A stretch of DNA of 64,000 bases, from assembly GCA_017979445.1 (NCBI GenBank), contig CM030705.1:9746679-9810678 (forward strand), written 5' to 3'. Below the pieces are notes generated by a model. That model was not told the origin of the DNA, made no database searches, and worked only from the letters and a program-made list of their open reading frames with translations. Source of the stretch: Akebia trifoliata. Taxonomy: Eukaryota > Streptophyta > Magnoliopsida > Ranunculales > Lardizabalaceae. Shown here piece by piece: positions 35,437 to 48,115 of this stretch; the stretch's first letter is position 1, and each line of letters begins with the position of its first letter. Made by a program: the position numbers and the translations under genes.

Positions 35437-35685
35437 AGGCTTGCTTTGCTCATATGGATTACCACATTAGCAATCTAACACCATAACCTTCTAAATTTCA
35501 TCTTAAAACTCGTACAAAAATAAAAATAGATAAATAACAATTTTTTTAATGTTTTTTTTTTTTCCCAAAGTTCATAGAATTTTGTTCTCTACAACCCTAA
35601 ATCATGGGATTGTGATTTTTGATGTCACAAGGTGAGCCCCAGGATCCTTAGTAAGGTGAAATCCTTACTAACTTAATAAGAGTAA
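35437..35685 (+). repeat. SR-family repeat copy, shortened
   Basis: Contains GGATTACCACATTAGCAATC, CTAACACCATAACC and the terminal GAAATCCTTACTAACTTAAT, as in the other SR copies. Confidence 0.5.
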
Positions 35686-36522
35686 TTCTTCTATTTTTTT
35701 TGTATTGTCTGAACTTTGATTGGTGTGTTTTGACCTTTAAAAGGATTAAAGATGAGAAAAAAAATCTAACCGGTAAGTTTGTGAGTGCAATTCAGTTCCT
35801 TCTTTGAAGTTGAAACTTGAGAAGGAGAGAAGGGAATATGTATAGACGTTTAGAAAATAGAAAGGGTTGAGACTTGAGAATTAATTTCGTGTTGATATTG
35901 AATATTGAAATATCTCTCCATAATTAGTAATTAGTATTAATTAATAATACTACTAATAATAAATATAAACATCCTCTTAAATAAAAAAAACAAAAAAAAA
36001 AACCTATTTACTAGTTTACTTGATGGAGACCTGATTCCTAATGGGTCCTTAAAATGACTACTCATAATCGACCCAAAAATTAAGCAGGTCTCTCATAGTG
36101 GATCCAAAACTAATTAATTGGTTCTGGGTACATCGGATAATTGGGTACTCGTTGACATCCCTACTTGTGGCACGATCATCCTTTTTGGGATTAAGGGGTA
36201 AAAGAGGAAAAATAATAAATTGTAAGGGTATTATTGGAAAAAGGGTAGAAGGAAAAAATGCAATAAAGTTGGAGGGGTATTATTTGGAAGGGATTAAAAG
36301 AGAAAAATGAAATAAAGTTGAAGAGTATTCTTGAAAAGAGAGAGAGATATGAGAACAAAGTTGAAATTATTCCTGGAAATGCATGCAGCATTGAATTTGA
36401 ACTGCTTTTTATGGGGATAAACATTGGGGGAAGACACTCTTTGTGTTTTATTATATAGATTGTTAATTTTAATTTCCCTTAGGTCACTCTCGCAATTTGC
36501 AGGCAATAATAAATAATATATA

Positions 36523-36670
36523 CTTTAAGAAGTGCCACTTAGCTAAGTTGTAAGACTTCTGGAGGTTGTTCTCAGATCCTAGGTTCAAACCTCTTGAACC
36601 CATACTTTTTATGCTAATTATTAACAATTAATAATATTCCTGTACTAACCAAGCATTTACTTATTAAAAA
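36523..36670 (+). mobile_element. SINE, 148 bp, with 12-bp target duplication
   Basis: A tRNA-like polymerase III promoter is visible: A-box-like TAGCTAAGTTGTAAGA at about 36540-36555 and B-box GGTTCAAACCTC at 36582-36593. The 3' end is TTATTAAAAAA. The direct repeat AAATAATATATA immediately precedes (36511-36522) and overlaps the A tail (36670-36681). Head, tail and duplication together make a short SINE convincing. Confidence 0.75.
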
Positions 36671-38764
36671 AATAATATATAGTTCTCAAATATTTTATTT
36701 TGGTAGACTCATCTTTTTGTTTTTTGATGAGTAATAATTTAATTATTAAGGGGGAATGGTCAAGATTACCAAACCAAGAAGAAGAAACATAACAAACAAT
36801 AGAGAAAACATGACGGAATAAAGCAAACCGGACGGCAGGACTTGATTACATAGCAATAGAATAAACCCACTCCCATCTTCTCATGAGGTCTTCGAATTGG
36901 TAGACTCATCTTTGCAAACATCCCAATGTTGTTGAAATCTTAGCGTATTAATGATCCATGGACATAATTTAAAAATGATACTTGTATGAGCACTCAATTA
37001 AAGTCCCTTTACATTTTAGCTTTTTATCCTAGGCATAAATTGTGTGTGAATAGCCTTCAACTTAATATTTTCCATGTGAAGGAAATATTGAACCTAACAA
37101 ATCACGAGTAGGAGAGTAAGTGCAAAAGTGACGTGACCCCAATAATTTCTCTTTATGGATGTCTTCATAGGAAAAATACCATCAACCAATTTCGGGAATG
37201 TTGTCAAGGCCCTTATATGAATTATGAAGAAACAATAATTCCACATAATTGCTTCGAGACTAGGGACTAGAGTTTGCTTTCCACACTATTCGATCTCCAG
37301 AGTAACTAGGTAGTACCTCAAAACAAGTAAAAATGAAGTGAAGAAGAAGAAGGACTATCATTAACAACATAAAATGTTAAATCATTAAGGTGTTCTTGAT
37401 GTCTACTAGTGTCGGGGCTTAGCCAGTGTAGTATTTCCACACCACGTCTTGCTAGAATTAAGTTCTTAAACGAAGAGGGATTTACCCACCTTCATCTTGA
37501 AATAAACTACAGATCTTTCCATCTTGGGTGTTACTGTAGACCATTGTTCTTCTTCTTGGGCTATCCACAAGTATTAAAATCGCTTTCACATGCCAACATC
37601 ATGGGCCACTAAAGTTCATGTAAGCTTGCATGGTTTTCCCATAGAATGTTCTTGACATTTTCATTGTAGGGTTGTCAAAAATCTTCATGAACCAAGATAA
37701 TGTCAAATGAAAATACTTCCTATTCTTCTAGTTGTTCCTTCCATAAAAGAATGTTCCCTTGGGATTGTGTCTTTCCCAAGGTTAGTGGTTTTTTAGTCTA
37801 TTGCTAGGTGGATTTTTGAGTTATAAAGGGGAAGTTTTACAGAGGATGCTTCCTTTCATTAAATATTGGGCATTTGAAGGGAGACGAATAGTATCTGAAG
37901 ACCATGGTATTTAAATCCCATTTGCATAGTGATTGGTAGTCTCCTCAGGGATTGGTCGATTGTAAACAAGTTCCGAGATATTAGGGTGGGGGGACTTGTT
38001 GATAATTTGGAGGGGCTGATCAATTATACGCCCTTGATTTAATATTCGTCAGTGAGAATATTGCTGCTGTTGGTTTTAATATGCTTCCTTTTGTAACTTG
38101 TCGGAAAACCTCTTCCATATATGGTGGTTCTTTTAATAATATTCAATCACTTAAAAAAAGTGGCTCTTAAGTACATTATCCAGCCTCCCCCTTCTACATG
38201 TCACTTTATACCTTCATGCATTGTGAAAAGGTTGAAAGAGGATGTTCGTTGCTACTCTCTCTCTCTCTCGGAAAGGTCATCCCATTAAGGAATTTATGGT
38301 CCTCTGGTTGGGGAGGGTTTTTCTTGGAACTATGCTTTAAGAGAAATCTTAATGATTGGGAGTAAAACCATCCAAGATTCTTTATCAGGGTTTCTAATAT
38401 TTCATCTAAAATTGTGATCATTCAGAGTATTTGAGAGGAAAGTAAGAGTAAGGCGTTTGTGGACAAATAGGAAGGCTTTGATATATTGTTCTTTGTGTAA
38501 AATGGTCTTTGTATAGATGACCTTTTGTTCTTAGGGAGTTCAAAAGGGTCTTGCTGGGTAGGGGTAGCTCTTGGATTTCTTTTTGTATCACCTTGTTTTC
38601 CTATATAGTTGTTTGTTTTATAGTCTAGTTTCTTCTTCTAATAAAACTCTCTTTAAAAAAAAATATCAACTCCTTGGAAGCCTGATGGTTGACATTTTCA
38701 TTTGCTAGTGTGTTGTTTTCCTTTCTCGTGAAACCTGATTTTCTTGCCTGGTTACTTGGCAGAT

Positions 38765-41700
38765 ATGGATTGCACTGCAGGTCCAAGTCTCTTTCCATTA
38801 CACCGTTCTAAAACTGTGCACTTGGTTTGTATTAATTATTCCTTTCCCCTCATAGTGTCAGTCAATTCCTTTGTTGATTTGAACCTATGAAATATTTCCA
38901 AGGTTCCCCCCCCCCCTTTTTATTTCTCTGTATTTAAATACATTTTCTTCATATAAAACCATATGTTTAGGTGAGGCATGCTCAGGGGATTCACAATGTA
39001 GAAGGTGAAAAGGACCATAAAGCATATCTATCTCCAGCACTTTTTGACGCACATCTCACCCCTCTAGGGTGGCAGCAGGTAAAAATTGATTATTCATATG
39101 CTTTCACACAGTTAATGTTTTTGGTTCAGTCCTGAATAATTTGATCTGTCTTCACATGAAGGAAAAATGTTTAAGAAGATTTTGTGGTATTTTAACAGGT
39201 TGATAATTTGCGTAAGCATGTTCATGCATGTGGACTTGCCAAGAGGATTGATTTAGTTATTGCATCTCCTTTGTTAAGGTACTAAATAGAGAATGTCTCA
39301 AGATTCTTGTGAATGACCTCTTTTTATTTTGTATATTATAGAAAACTTTTCTTGTACTTCACATGGTGATCAAATAATTAGCTAGGATTCTGCTACTCCT
39401 CTGAATGAGGGTGCTTGTTTTTTTTTTTTTTTTGGTCTTGAACGTCTGGGTGAGTGTGTATATGTGGTGGTGGGGATGGCAAAAGATCTATCAAAGGGAG
39501 CAGAGATTATACGGTTCTTAGCAAAAGATCTATCAAAGGGAACAGAGATTATACAGCACTTTTAACAAAAGAAATTATTTTCAGGAATTTGTTCACAAGA
39601 ATGTAGCTTTGACTGACTGCGAAGTAGTCTTCGAAATGGTGCTTGTACAAACTATAAATAGGATGGAACTTGATGGATGCATTAAGATTCATTTGTAACT
39701 GTTCTCTTCCACATTTGCATTGCAGGACAATGCAGACTGCAGTTGGAGTATTTGGTGGTGAGGGCTATGTGGATGGTATGGATGTACCTCCACTAATGGT
39801 GGCAAATGCAGGGAATAATGATCGTTCTGCATATTCAAGTTTAAATTGCCCACCTTTTATAGTGATAGAGCAATGTCGAGAACATCTGGTATGTCGTGTC
39901 ACAGGTTGATTTGATTTTGTTCAGAGTTGCAAGCAACAGAATGGGCAACTATATATATATGGGTCAGGTTGACAAAATCCTAGACAAAGTTTTGTCTTAT
40001 ATAGCTAAATTTTTTTGGAATGGGCTGATTTTTTGTGAGGATGATCTCTATAGTCATTAGATCATCCTCACAAAAAATCAGCCAATTTTGAAACTTCTAA
40101 CCCCATGAAAAGTGGTTACAAACTAATGGTAAAAAATTGACGGTTCACGATTCTTTAACTTATAAACTAGGGTTAGAAATTTCAGAATAGGCTGATTTTT
40201 TGTGAGAATGATTTTCTCACCATAGAGATCATCCTAAAAAAAAAACCAGTCCATTCCGAAACTTTTAGCCCATATAAGACAAAATGCTTTGTCTAGGATT
40301 TTGTCAAAAGAATGCTGCCCTATATATATAGAGTGGCACTCGACAGCCAACATTAGAGATCCAAAAAGTTTCCTATACGGGTTAAAATTTTTGGATTGAG
40401 CTGATTTTTGGTGAGGATGATCTCCTCACCATAGAGATCATCCTCACAAAACTCAGCCCAATCTGAATCTTCTAACCCATATAGGACGAAGGTGTTGGCT
40501 ACCGAACGTGACCCATATAGGGATATATATGGGTAGCGTTTGGTAGACAATCTTAGGGGGATAACGTTGGGAGACAAAATATGTCTTTTATGGCTTAAAA
40601 GTTTTAGATTGGGCTGATTTTTGTGAGGATGATTTCCTCAACATAGAGATCATCTTCACAAAGAATCAGCCCAATTTGAAACTTTTAAGCCATATAGGAC
40701 AAATTTTTTCTCCCAACGTTGTCCCCCTAAGATTGTCTGCCAAACGCTCCCCTATATATATGGGGACCATTCAAGGGCCAAACATTTTGCCAACGTGTTT
40801 CATCCTATATGGGTTAGAAGTTTGGAATGGGCTGATCTTTTGTGAGGATGATCTCTATAGTGAGGAGATCATCCTCACAAAAATCAGCCCATTCTGAAAA
40901 TTCTAACCCCATCGAAAGTGGTTTACAAATAATTGACGGTCCACGGTCTTCAACTTGTAAACTAGGGTTAGAAGGTTCGGACTGGGCTGATTTTTTTGTG
41001 AGGATGATCTCCTCACCATAGAGATCATTCTAACAAAAAATCAGCCCATTCCAAAACTTCGAACCCATATAGGACGAAATGTTTGGCCCTTGAATGCTCC
41101 CCTATGTATATAATTTTTTTTTTCCAGATATTTGGTATGACTTGAGATGTGGTGTTCCGATTTTGTTAGAGATTTCCAAACAAGATTTAAGAGTGGCAAA
41201 ATCTGTATAAATTTACAGAATTAATTTCTTTCTTTCAAGTCATATGATGCTTATTATGTATCGAGTCATCAGCCTCTCATTAAATTGATTATCATTCTTA
41301 TTCATACAAAAAGGATTCTGTAATCTACTCTTTATATATATTTCCCTCCACTTTGTAAAACTATTTATACATTCATTTTGGTCTTCTTTTCAATTGTTGT
41401 ACCATACATAGTGTTCCTATTGCAAACCTACATGCATGTGTAAATGATTTTGGGACCACCATACAAACATAATGATTATGGCAACTGCAAAAAATGTGAT
41501 TTTGTTCTTATCTAGGCATTGGCTTCTTGGGGATCCAAGACATCCCTACCTTAAGTAGTTATTCTTAGTTATTTATTTATTTTTTTAAATTTTACAGTTT
41601 CATTGGATAATCTTAAGATTGGCTATTCCTTCCTGTGCACCTTTCTGTGTTCCTTATTTATAGTGGCATGAAACATCTAAGGGAATGGCTAGTTGATTAT

Positions 41701-43600
41701 TTTGTGGAATTTATGGATTTCTCTCAGATTATTAGATGTTATTTAAAAGAAAAAAAAACAAAACTTTTCCTCAAGTTGTATAATTTCCCCATCTGAAGAA
41801 ATAGATGAAAAAGATGGTATATAGAGGTTTCTTTCTCTGTTCAAATTTGACGCACTGAGAAATAATGCGGAATATGAGGGTTTCCAGACCTGATTTGTTT
41901 TTTTTAATTTTTAAATTTAAAGTCTTTTGTATTGCTGATGTTTACTTTTAACTACAGGGAGTTCACCCATGCGATAAGAGGAGAAGCATTAGCGAGTATG
42001 AGTATATTTTTCCTGCAATTGATTTTTCACTTGTAAGTACTTCTGATATGAATTATAAAGTATATAATCTTGAATTAGTACTGGTTAGGAATTCATTTGT
42101 TATGATTCATCTTAGGTTTCTGAACTCAGGTTCGAGCTAATAATATTTGAATTTCTGTTCAGATAGAAAGTGACGAGGACATTCTGTGGAAGGAGAATAT
42201 TAGAGAGCCAAATGAAGATGTTGCAGCGAGAGGAATGAAGTTTTTGAACTGGTGAATCTTCTTGCTAATATGACTTACGTTTGAAAACTAAAATTGTTTA
42301 GACAGAAAAACATGTCTAAAACCTGGAATTGTGTCAAATCATTTTGGACCCTAAGCAAAAATATCCTTTCATCTAGTTCCTTTTGTTATAACATGCATAT
42401 GCCATGAATTCGGAGAGCCAATAGTTTCAGAGAATTCTCAAGTAAGACAAGTACATACTTCATCAAATAGCTAGCAAGATGTTCTTTGATGTTTTGTTAT
42501 CTGTGAACTGGGGACAAATGGGACCCAAGAAACTTCAACACTTCCTTTATTTTCTTCCATACAGGTTGTGGACACGGAAAGAGAAGGAGATTGCTATTGT
42601 TACCCATAGTGGATTCTTGTTTCATACCCTAAAAGCATTTGGAAATGACTGTCATCCATTGATCAAGGATGAAATCTGCAAGCAGTAAGTGTTCAATGGA
42701 ATTCTGCTTTGGTTGTGTGAGAATTACTTGAAATTCACCATGATATATTTGGAGCATAAAACTCGTGGATTCTAATAAAAAAAGCATAAAAATCATGGTT
42801 TGCTTAGTGCAATAAACTCTTTACTGATTATGCAATTTTAGATCAATTAGTCAATTTGACGTATCCTCTTATTTTTCTATTCTGAGTTTTGTTTACACCA
42901 TTTTAGTTATTTAGTTTTAGATTCTAGTAATACTGTACCAAAACTTGGGTTCTGAAATTTGGAGAACTAAAGTAGTTCATGCATTAAAATACGGAGCATA
43001 TATTTGCTTAGTTCATTTTTTACTTACCATCTACTTATCTTAGAAGCTTATAAAAAAGCCTACTTACCATACATTGAAGATAAGTTGTCCTTGAGATATG
43101 AGAAACCTCACTTTGTGAACTTCCTTTCCTAAAACTTGCCATCTTAACTGTAACTTAAAACACAATTAAAAAATGAATCTAATGTAGGGTCTCTGGACTC
43201 CTCCGTATATAGTAGGAAGAAAACTGATTGATGTGCAACTTTTATGGGACTGAACTTGCTTAGCTTAATAGTAAAATTCTTATTCACACACAATATTGCA
43301 TGGTCTCTAACTTGCGCTTGCTATTTCTGCCTTGTACACATGCAGCTTTGCCAATTGTGAGCTCCGTTCAATGGTAATTGTTGATAGAAGGTGAGTTGGT
43401 CTAGTGAGCACATCTTGTTTCCTTTGTTTCTTTCTTGTTCAGATTTTGAAATTTGATTTTTTTGTTGAATCTGCAGTATGATAGGGTCAGATTTCCCGAT
43501 AACAAATTACCCAGGAAAGATTCCCCCGGGACTTGACCTCCCAAGTGACGTTGCACAAGAAAAGCACCCAGAGAAGACAGTATCCAATTCATCAGCCTAG
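38765..43600 (+). CDS. Phosphoglycerate-mutase-like protein (histidine phosphatase family)
   Basis: Nine coding exons: 38765-38824, 38971-39078, 39199-39278, 39726-39888, 41958-42032, 42163-42251, 42565-42684, 43346-43390 and 43477-43600. All use GT-AG and the frame is kept throughout, giving 287 residues. It matches the plant PGM-like family (At5g64460/At2g17280 type, about 280 residues). The catalytic core is visible: Arg22-His23 in LVRHAQGIHN, Arg83 in SPLLRTMQTA, Glu135 in REHLGVHPCD and His206 in IVTHSGF. The motif reads RHA instead of RHG, which I recall as usual in this plant branch. Members of the wider superfamily transfer or remove phosphate through the phosphohistidine; the substrate of this branch is unclear, and glycolytic mutase activity should not be assumed. 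No obvious targeting peptide. The second exon starts at GTGAGGCATG. Confidence 0.93.
39961..40320. mobile_element. Family M foldback MITE, copy 1 of 4 in the phosphatase intron
   Basis: Arms begin GGGTCAGGTTGACAAAATCC and end with its near complement plus TGCTGCCC. Two core palindromes (GGGCTGATTTTTTGTGAGGA) are separated by a spacer with AAAAATTGACGGTTCAC. TATATATAT lies on both sides. Intron 39889-41957. Confidence 0.8.
40331..40514. mobile_element. Family M foldback MITE, copy 2 of 4 (single core)
   Basis: The right arm, read inward, is GGGTCACGTTCGGTAGCCAA. The left arm has CACTCGACAGCCAACA, so pairing is only partial. Only one core palindrome (GAGCTGATTTTTGGTGAGGA) is present. The outer borders are less sure than in the neighbours. 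Confidence 0.6.
40531..40752. mobile_element. Family M foldback MITE, copy 3 of 4 (single core)
   Basis: Arms GGGTAGCGTTTGGTAGACAA and, from the other end, GGGGAGCGTTTGGCAGACAA. They agree for about 85 bp and then enter one GGGCTGATTTTTGTGA core palindrome. Flanks are GATATATAT and TATATATAT. Confidence 0.8.
40762..41102. mobile_element. Family M foldback MITE, copy 4 of 4
   Basis: Arms GGGGACCATTCAAGGGCCAA and GGGGAGCATTCAAGGGCCAA. The left arm has about 12 extra bases (TTGCCAACGTGT region). Two core palindromes with the ATTGACGGTCCAC spacer. Flanks are TATATATAT and TATGTATAT. Confidence 0.8.
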
Positions 43601-45742
43601 GCGGCGGGAAACTGGAACTTGAGTCCAATTCACCGTAATATCATTCGTGGAAACTGGGCGTGTTTAGGTACCCACTTCATCTACTATGTAGTGGTGGTTT
43701 TTGGAGGCAATTTGGAAAATCTTCAATATGTGAAATTTGAGTTGTGAAAAACCGTTGATTCTTTCTTCAATAAGAATGAGTTGTATACACTTTCAAATAC
43801 ACACACACAACCAAATGAAAATTGAAATTTTATGTAATTGGAGTTGGAGTATATGTTTTGTGTATCCGACTTAAGATAGCTAATGCAATAGGAGTTCTAT
43901 ATAAAATGCATTAAGGAATATTAGCACACCGCAAGAACCAAGAAGAGTATGAAATACTTACAGCGAACATTGAAGTGATGTCCTTTCTTAGGAATTGGCA
44001 ATGACAAGGTTGAATTCTTATGAAATCTATGGATCATCTTTTAAGTGGAGTGAGTCACTGCAAGAGCACTCATATGAACTCTCACCTCTATTAGAGGAAG
44101 AGATTATTCGTATGAGTTGGGGGCAAACCATCTATAAGGAATCCGATCGAGGGATCTGAACAAAAAGTATTAGAAAGTAATTCTCCGCATTGGTTTCAAT
44201 TTGGTCGATAAGATATGCTGCAATGGCAAGTGAGGAACCTCAAAATGCTACCCTTTAAAATAGGGTGTTAACTCAGTTATCTCATATTGGAGATTTTCAA
44301 TCCCACAACTGAGTCATACTGAATCTCAGACAAGTCAATGTGAAAGGATGAATCACATGGCATATCTCCGTCGTTTATCAACGAGCCCAAGATGGTTCAA
44401 TCGTGGACGAATGTTAAAATGATGATTGGACTAGTTTAGTGACAGTGATTAAATGGGATAAGCTTAAGTTAATGCCAGAGTCCCTGTAAGGGTATTAATG
44501 GAAAAATCACAACAATCAACCCACTTTGATCTATAATAGAATAAAGTATGCAATATGTTGTTATTAATGAACTCAGACAAATGGACATAATAATTCTGAA
44601 GGAAGAAATTGAACAATCAAAGAGAAGCTGAAGGAAAGGAAGATCTTTAACAAAGTAAAGGTACTCGGGATTCAAAGAGCAGAAATACCAATCTTTAAAG
44701 TTTAAATATGACTGTATTTAGACTTTAAAGTGTAAATCCAAGAAATCAAAGAGAGATTCTTGACCAATAGGCAACTCAGGACGAGATAAAGATCACATAT
44801 GTGGACTTTGTTTTATAGATTTCTAATTGTTAGATGTAGAATTTTATATGGTCGTAAACAACTTTTGAACTTTTTTCAATGTGTGGTAACCCTTTATACA
44901 TAATAGATCAGTAGGTGATAGATCAACTTCATCGTTCCTTCGATATAGTTTACAAGAATGAAGTTTGTATTAAAGTCATTGATAGTGATGGAGAAAAGTG
45001 ACTTGTGAATGAAGGAATTGGAAAATCAAGAGGTAGATGTCCCGAAAAGCTTATGAAAATCTATTCTCTTAGTGCTTTAACGTAAAATATACTTCTTGAA
45101 ATTATTAACAAGCGTGTTAATTTTATGGTTGTGACACACATTCACATCAAAAATGTCTCCCATTGTGTACATTTCAATGTTACTCCAGCACGACACTATT
45201 TGAAATAAGGGTTTTAATTCTCTTCCCTGCTTACCTGGCCATCCAATATTTGAAGAAAATGAAAATATTACCTCCACCACTAGGGCTGCAACTTGGGTAG
45301 ACTGGCTTGAACTCAACCAGATTGATGAGTGAACTTGGGTTGAGTTATGTGAAAAATGAGTTAGTCAGGATTAGAATATCTCAACCCAACCTCAATTCCG
45401 ATTGAGTTTAGATTGAGGATCGAGCAACCCGACTCAGCCCAAACCTGATACCAATATACTGATATACAAATATTTTTATAGTAATTATATATTTTTTGTT
45501 TAATTTGTTTTTAAATATATTTTATCTTATTATTATGGCTTGTGGACAATTGAATATTACGAATGTGAGCTTTGATTAAGTATGGTTTGTCTAAATATGT
45601 ATTCTCCATATCACACATCCCACAGATACTTATATCGAAAATAAATCTCAGCTGTTGGATTTTATATTTAATTGGTTGGGATCATGTGTTTTTTCCATAA
45701 GTCGTTCTTCATGAGTTATTAGATCTTGAGTTATTAGGTTTT
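43601..45742. other. Phosphatase 3' flank and unclassified repeat
   Basis: The first 200 bases are the probable 3'-UTR (CAATAAGAATGAG near 43,772 may serve as poly(A) signal). From about 44,400 to 45,030 the sequence (AAAAATCACAACAATCAACC, GAGAAGCTGAAGGAAAGGAA, ATTGATAGTGATGGAGAA) recurs at 52,190-53,090, so it is a dispersed repeat of unknown class. A half H2 element (GTTACTCCAGCACGACACT) ends near 45,196. At 45,282 TAGGGCTGCAACTTGGG looks like a hAT end without a partner. Confidence 0.4.
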
Positions 45743-45924
45743 GTTAATGTGTGCCCTAATGACACACATTAAAGTATAATAAATACACTTTGGAAATTGG
45801 ATTTTGTACCAAAAATGACCTTGAAATTTTTATTTATTTTTGTTATTATCAAAATAACCTCCCAATTTCCAATGTGTATTTATTGCACTTTAAGATGTAC
45901 CGTTAAGACAGACATTTATAAAAT
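45743..45924. mobile_element. Foldback MITE, family H5
   Basis: AATAAATACACTTTGGAAAT on the left pairs with ATTTCCAATGTGTATTTATT on the right, with looser pairing outward through TGTGTGCCCTAA. A second weaker copy follows at about 45,957-46,110, and a third, interrupted one is at about 54,691-55,095. Confidence 0.6.
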
Positions 45925-48106
45925 CCTTATTTATTTTAGGGTCTTGTTAAAATAAATAACCTTACAGTCCAATAAATACACTTTGGAAATAATATTTTGT
46001 ATCGAAAATGACCTTAAAAAATTATTCTTTTACCAAAATACCTTTAGATTCAAATTCGGAAAGTGTATTTATGACACTCTAACGTGTGCTAACTAAATCG
46101 TTTATTCAACAAGAGAGGAGTAAAACCTTTATTTCAAATATGTGTCCAAGAAGAGAAATGCTAGATCAATACGTATTCATAGGAAATGATTGAGACCGAA
46201 AGAGAAATGTCAGTTCCGTAAGGAAAACTTCTTGCTTTTGCTTTGCTCCATCTCTCTTTATCTTCATCTGAAGAGACATTGAGAGTGAGACCAAGTTTCC
46301 GCATTGAGCAGCCCTTGGGATTATCACAAGGCCAACTAAATATTCTTTGAAGACTTTTCTGAATATTTTTCACGAATAATTTGATTTGACATGAATCAAT
46401 TGTATTTGATTAGGTATATTGCAAGGCTAGGATTTTCTTCCTTGTTATAATATTTTAAAATATTCCAAGTTAAAAAGATTATTGGAACAAAATGAAAATA
46501 AAAAATATTGAATTTCAAGTTTCAACATGAAGTGAATTATCCTTAATGGTGACCATTTGATCTTATCACAACATGAATTGGTGAACCATTTGTCAATGGG
46601 TCAATTACAAATCGGAATTAGAATCGTTAAATTTTATTGATTTTGATTCATATTGGTTTTGGTTCTCAAATTAATGGAAATGGATTTGCCAAAAAAAATC
46701 CTCCTTAAATGATTTTGATTCGCAGCTCTTATCAATTTTTATTTTCAATTGGTTCGGTTCCAAGATCCTATTCTAATCGGCTCCAATAAAATAGGATCCA
46801 AAGTCATGATTGTCGGTAACACTCATGTCAATGGTGTCTCCATCCACTGGTTTGGTTTCAAAGTAGGTGTTCGGTGTTCTCATTGGAAGGCCATGTGAGC
46901 GTCGAGACACGTGATTTTTCGTATTTAATTCACATCCCTATTTTTATCAATATTTGAGATACCTCCTTGAAGCGGATGGCCTGCTTCAAAGTTTTTTCCA
47001 TGTGACCCTTTCAAACTTTAACTACCTCAACGGTAACAAATTTGTGGATGGAAACCAACTCCGCAAATTAAGGGTAAAGTGTTTTATCATATAATTTGTG
47101 GACATTTCAATGTTTATCATATGTAAACAATTTAAAAATATATGTACAAAAAATATTTAGTCAAATTAATGGAGAACTGCTATTGGCACCCCAAATTATC
47201 ATCTCATCATTACACAACATTCAAACAATTTCAATAGTTGTTTACAATTATGAGTAGGTTTGTATAAAAACGAAAACCCAAAACATAAAAATCTAGCATA
47301 AAAAATCGAGATAGAGTTCCTATTGACATCCCAATTTTTTTTTTTTTATACTTATTCTCAATCATTTACAAATTTTCTTTATTTTTAATTGGGATGTAAT
47401 AAATAAAAGTTAAGGGGTGCCAATAATTAATATACTAAATTATGAAAAAAATACGAGAAGTTGAAGATGCACTAGCTCTAGAGGTTGGGATAACTTCCAA
47501 CAAAGATTTGAATTTGTCAATCTCACTAGAGAAGAAAATCGGAGCTTGTCGATCTCATCAGAGAAGAAGACTAAAATTCATTAATCTCACTCGAGAAGAA
47601 TATCCTTTAGTAAAACACATCTTGATCAGTGTGTACCCCAAAATTTTTGAGTATCCCCTAAATGTGAAGAATTTTATCTCTAATAATTAGGTAGCCTCTA
47701 TTGGTTGCCAATCATAGGGTTTCTGTAACCATCTTTGCTAGTATGCGTTGCACCTTAACATAATATCGTCTCAAGTAAATGGATCCTACATAATGTTTTT
47801 TTCCTCATGTAGCTCCCTCTAGCACTTTTTCTATTCTTGATGGAATGACACATTTACAAATAAATAACAACGCATTGTCTTGGATTCATGGCTTAAATCA
47901 TATTTTAAAATTACAATTTTTTTGAGCCTAATAAAAACATTTGAAATTGATGGCCATTGAACTCCCATTTAATCTCGAGGCCTTTTTGACGGTGGATGAG
48001 ACTTTGTAAGATCTCTTTTCCTCACTATCTTAGCAAGGCTAGTCGGATGCTTTATCTTTATCTCAGAAGGGACACAATCATAACAAATGCCCCCATTTGT
48101 ACTTGT
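45925..48106. other. Intergenic, old repeats only
   Basis: A weak second H5 copy at about 45,957-46,110, a Tyr/Phe-neutral AT-rich stretch with repeated GATTTTGATTC motifs at 46,600-46,800 (similar to 59,930-60,180), and a GAAGCGG hairpin scrap near 46,974. The short frame at 47,442-47,690 contains a small internal repeat (TCTCACT/GAGAAGAA) and resembles no known protein. Confidence 0.4.
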
Positions 48107-48115
48107 AAGTTGAAA

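Larger units (their letters stand above)
34104..38762 (+). other. Inferred 4.66-kb 5'-UTR intron of the phosphatase gene
   Basis: It runs from the GTAAAC donor at 34104 to the AG at 38761-38762, two bases before the ATG. It holds several repeats (entries at 34,384, 35,021, 35,437 and 36,523). Around 37,780-38,664 the sequence ends in TAATAAAACTCTCTTTAAAA plus an A tract. That resembles the 3' end of a plant L1-type LINE, but no reverse transcriptase is legible. No protein-coding exon was found inside. Confidence 0.4.

Noticed and set aside
36540..36600. A tRNA gene
   Set aside because: A and B boxes are present, but no cloverleaf acceptor stem can be formed. The A tail and 12-bp direct repeats show a SINE.
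37780..38664. A LINE with coding capacity
   Set aside because: Only the 3' tail looks LINE-like. I could read no reverse transcriptase or endonuclease motif, and the start is not defined, so it is mentioned only within the intron entry.
39889..41957. CRISPR-like array because of regularly repeated palindromes in the intron
   Set aside because: Plant nuclear DNA; the units are separate foldback transposons with their own ends and target duplications, not uniform repeats with spacers.
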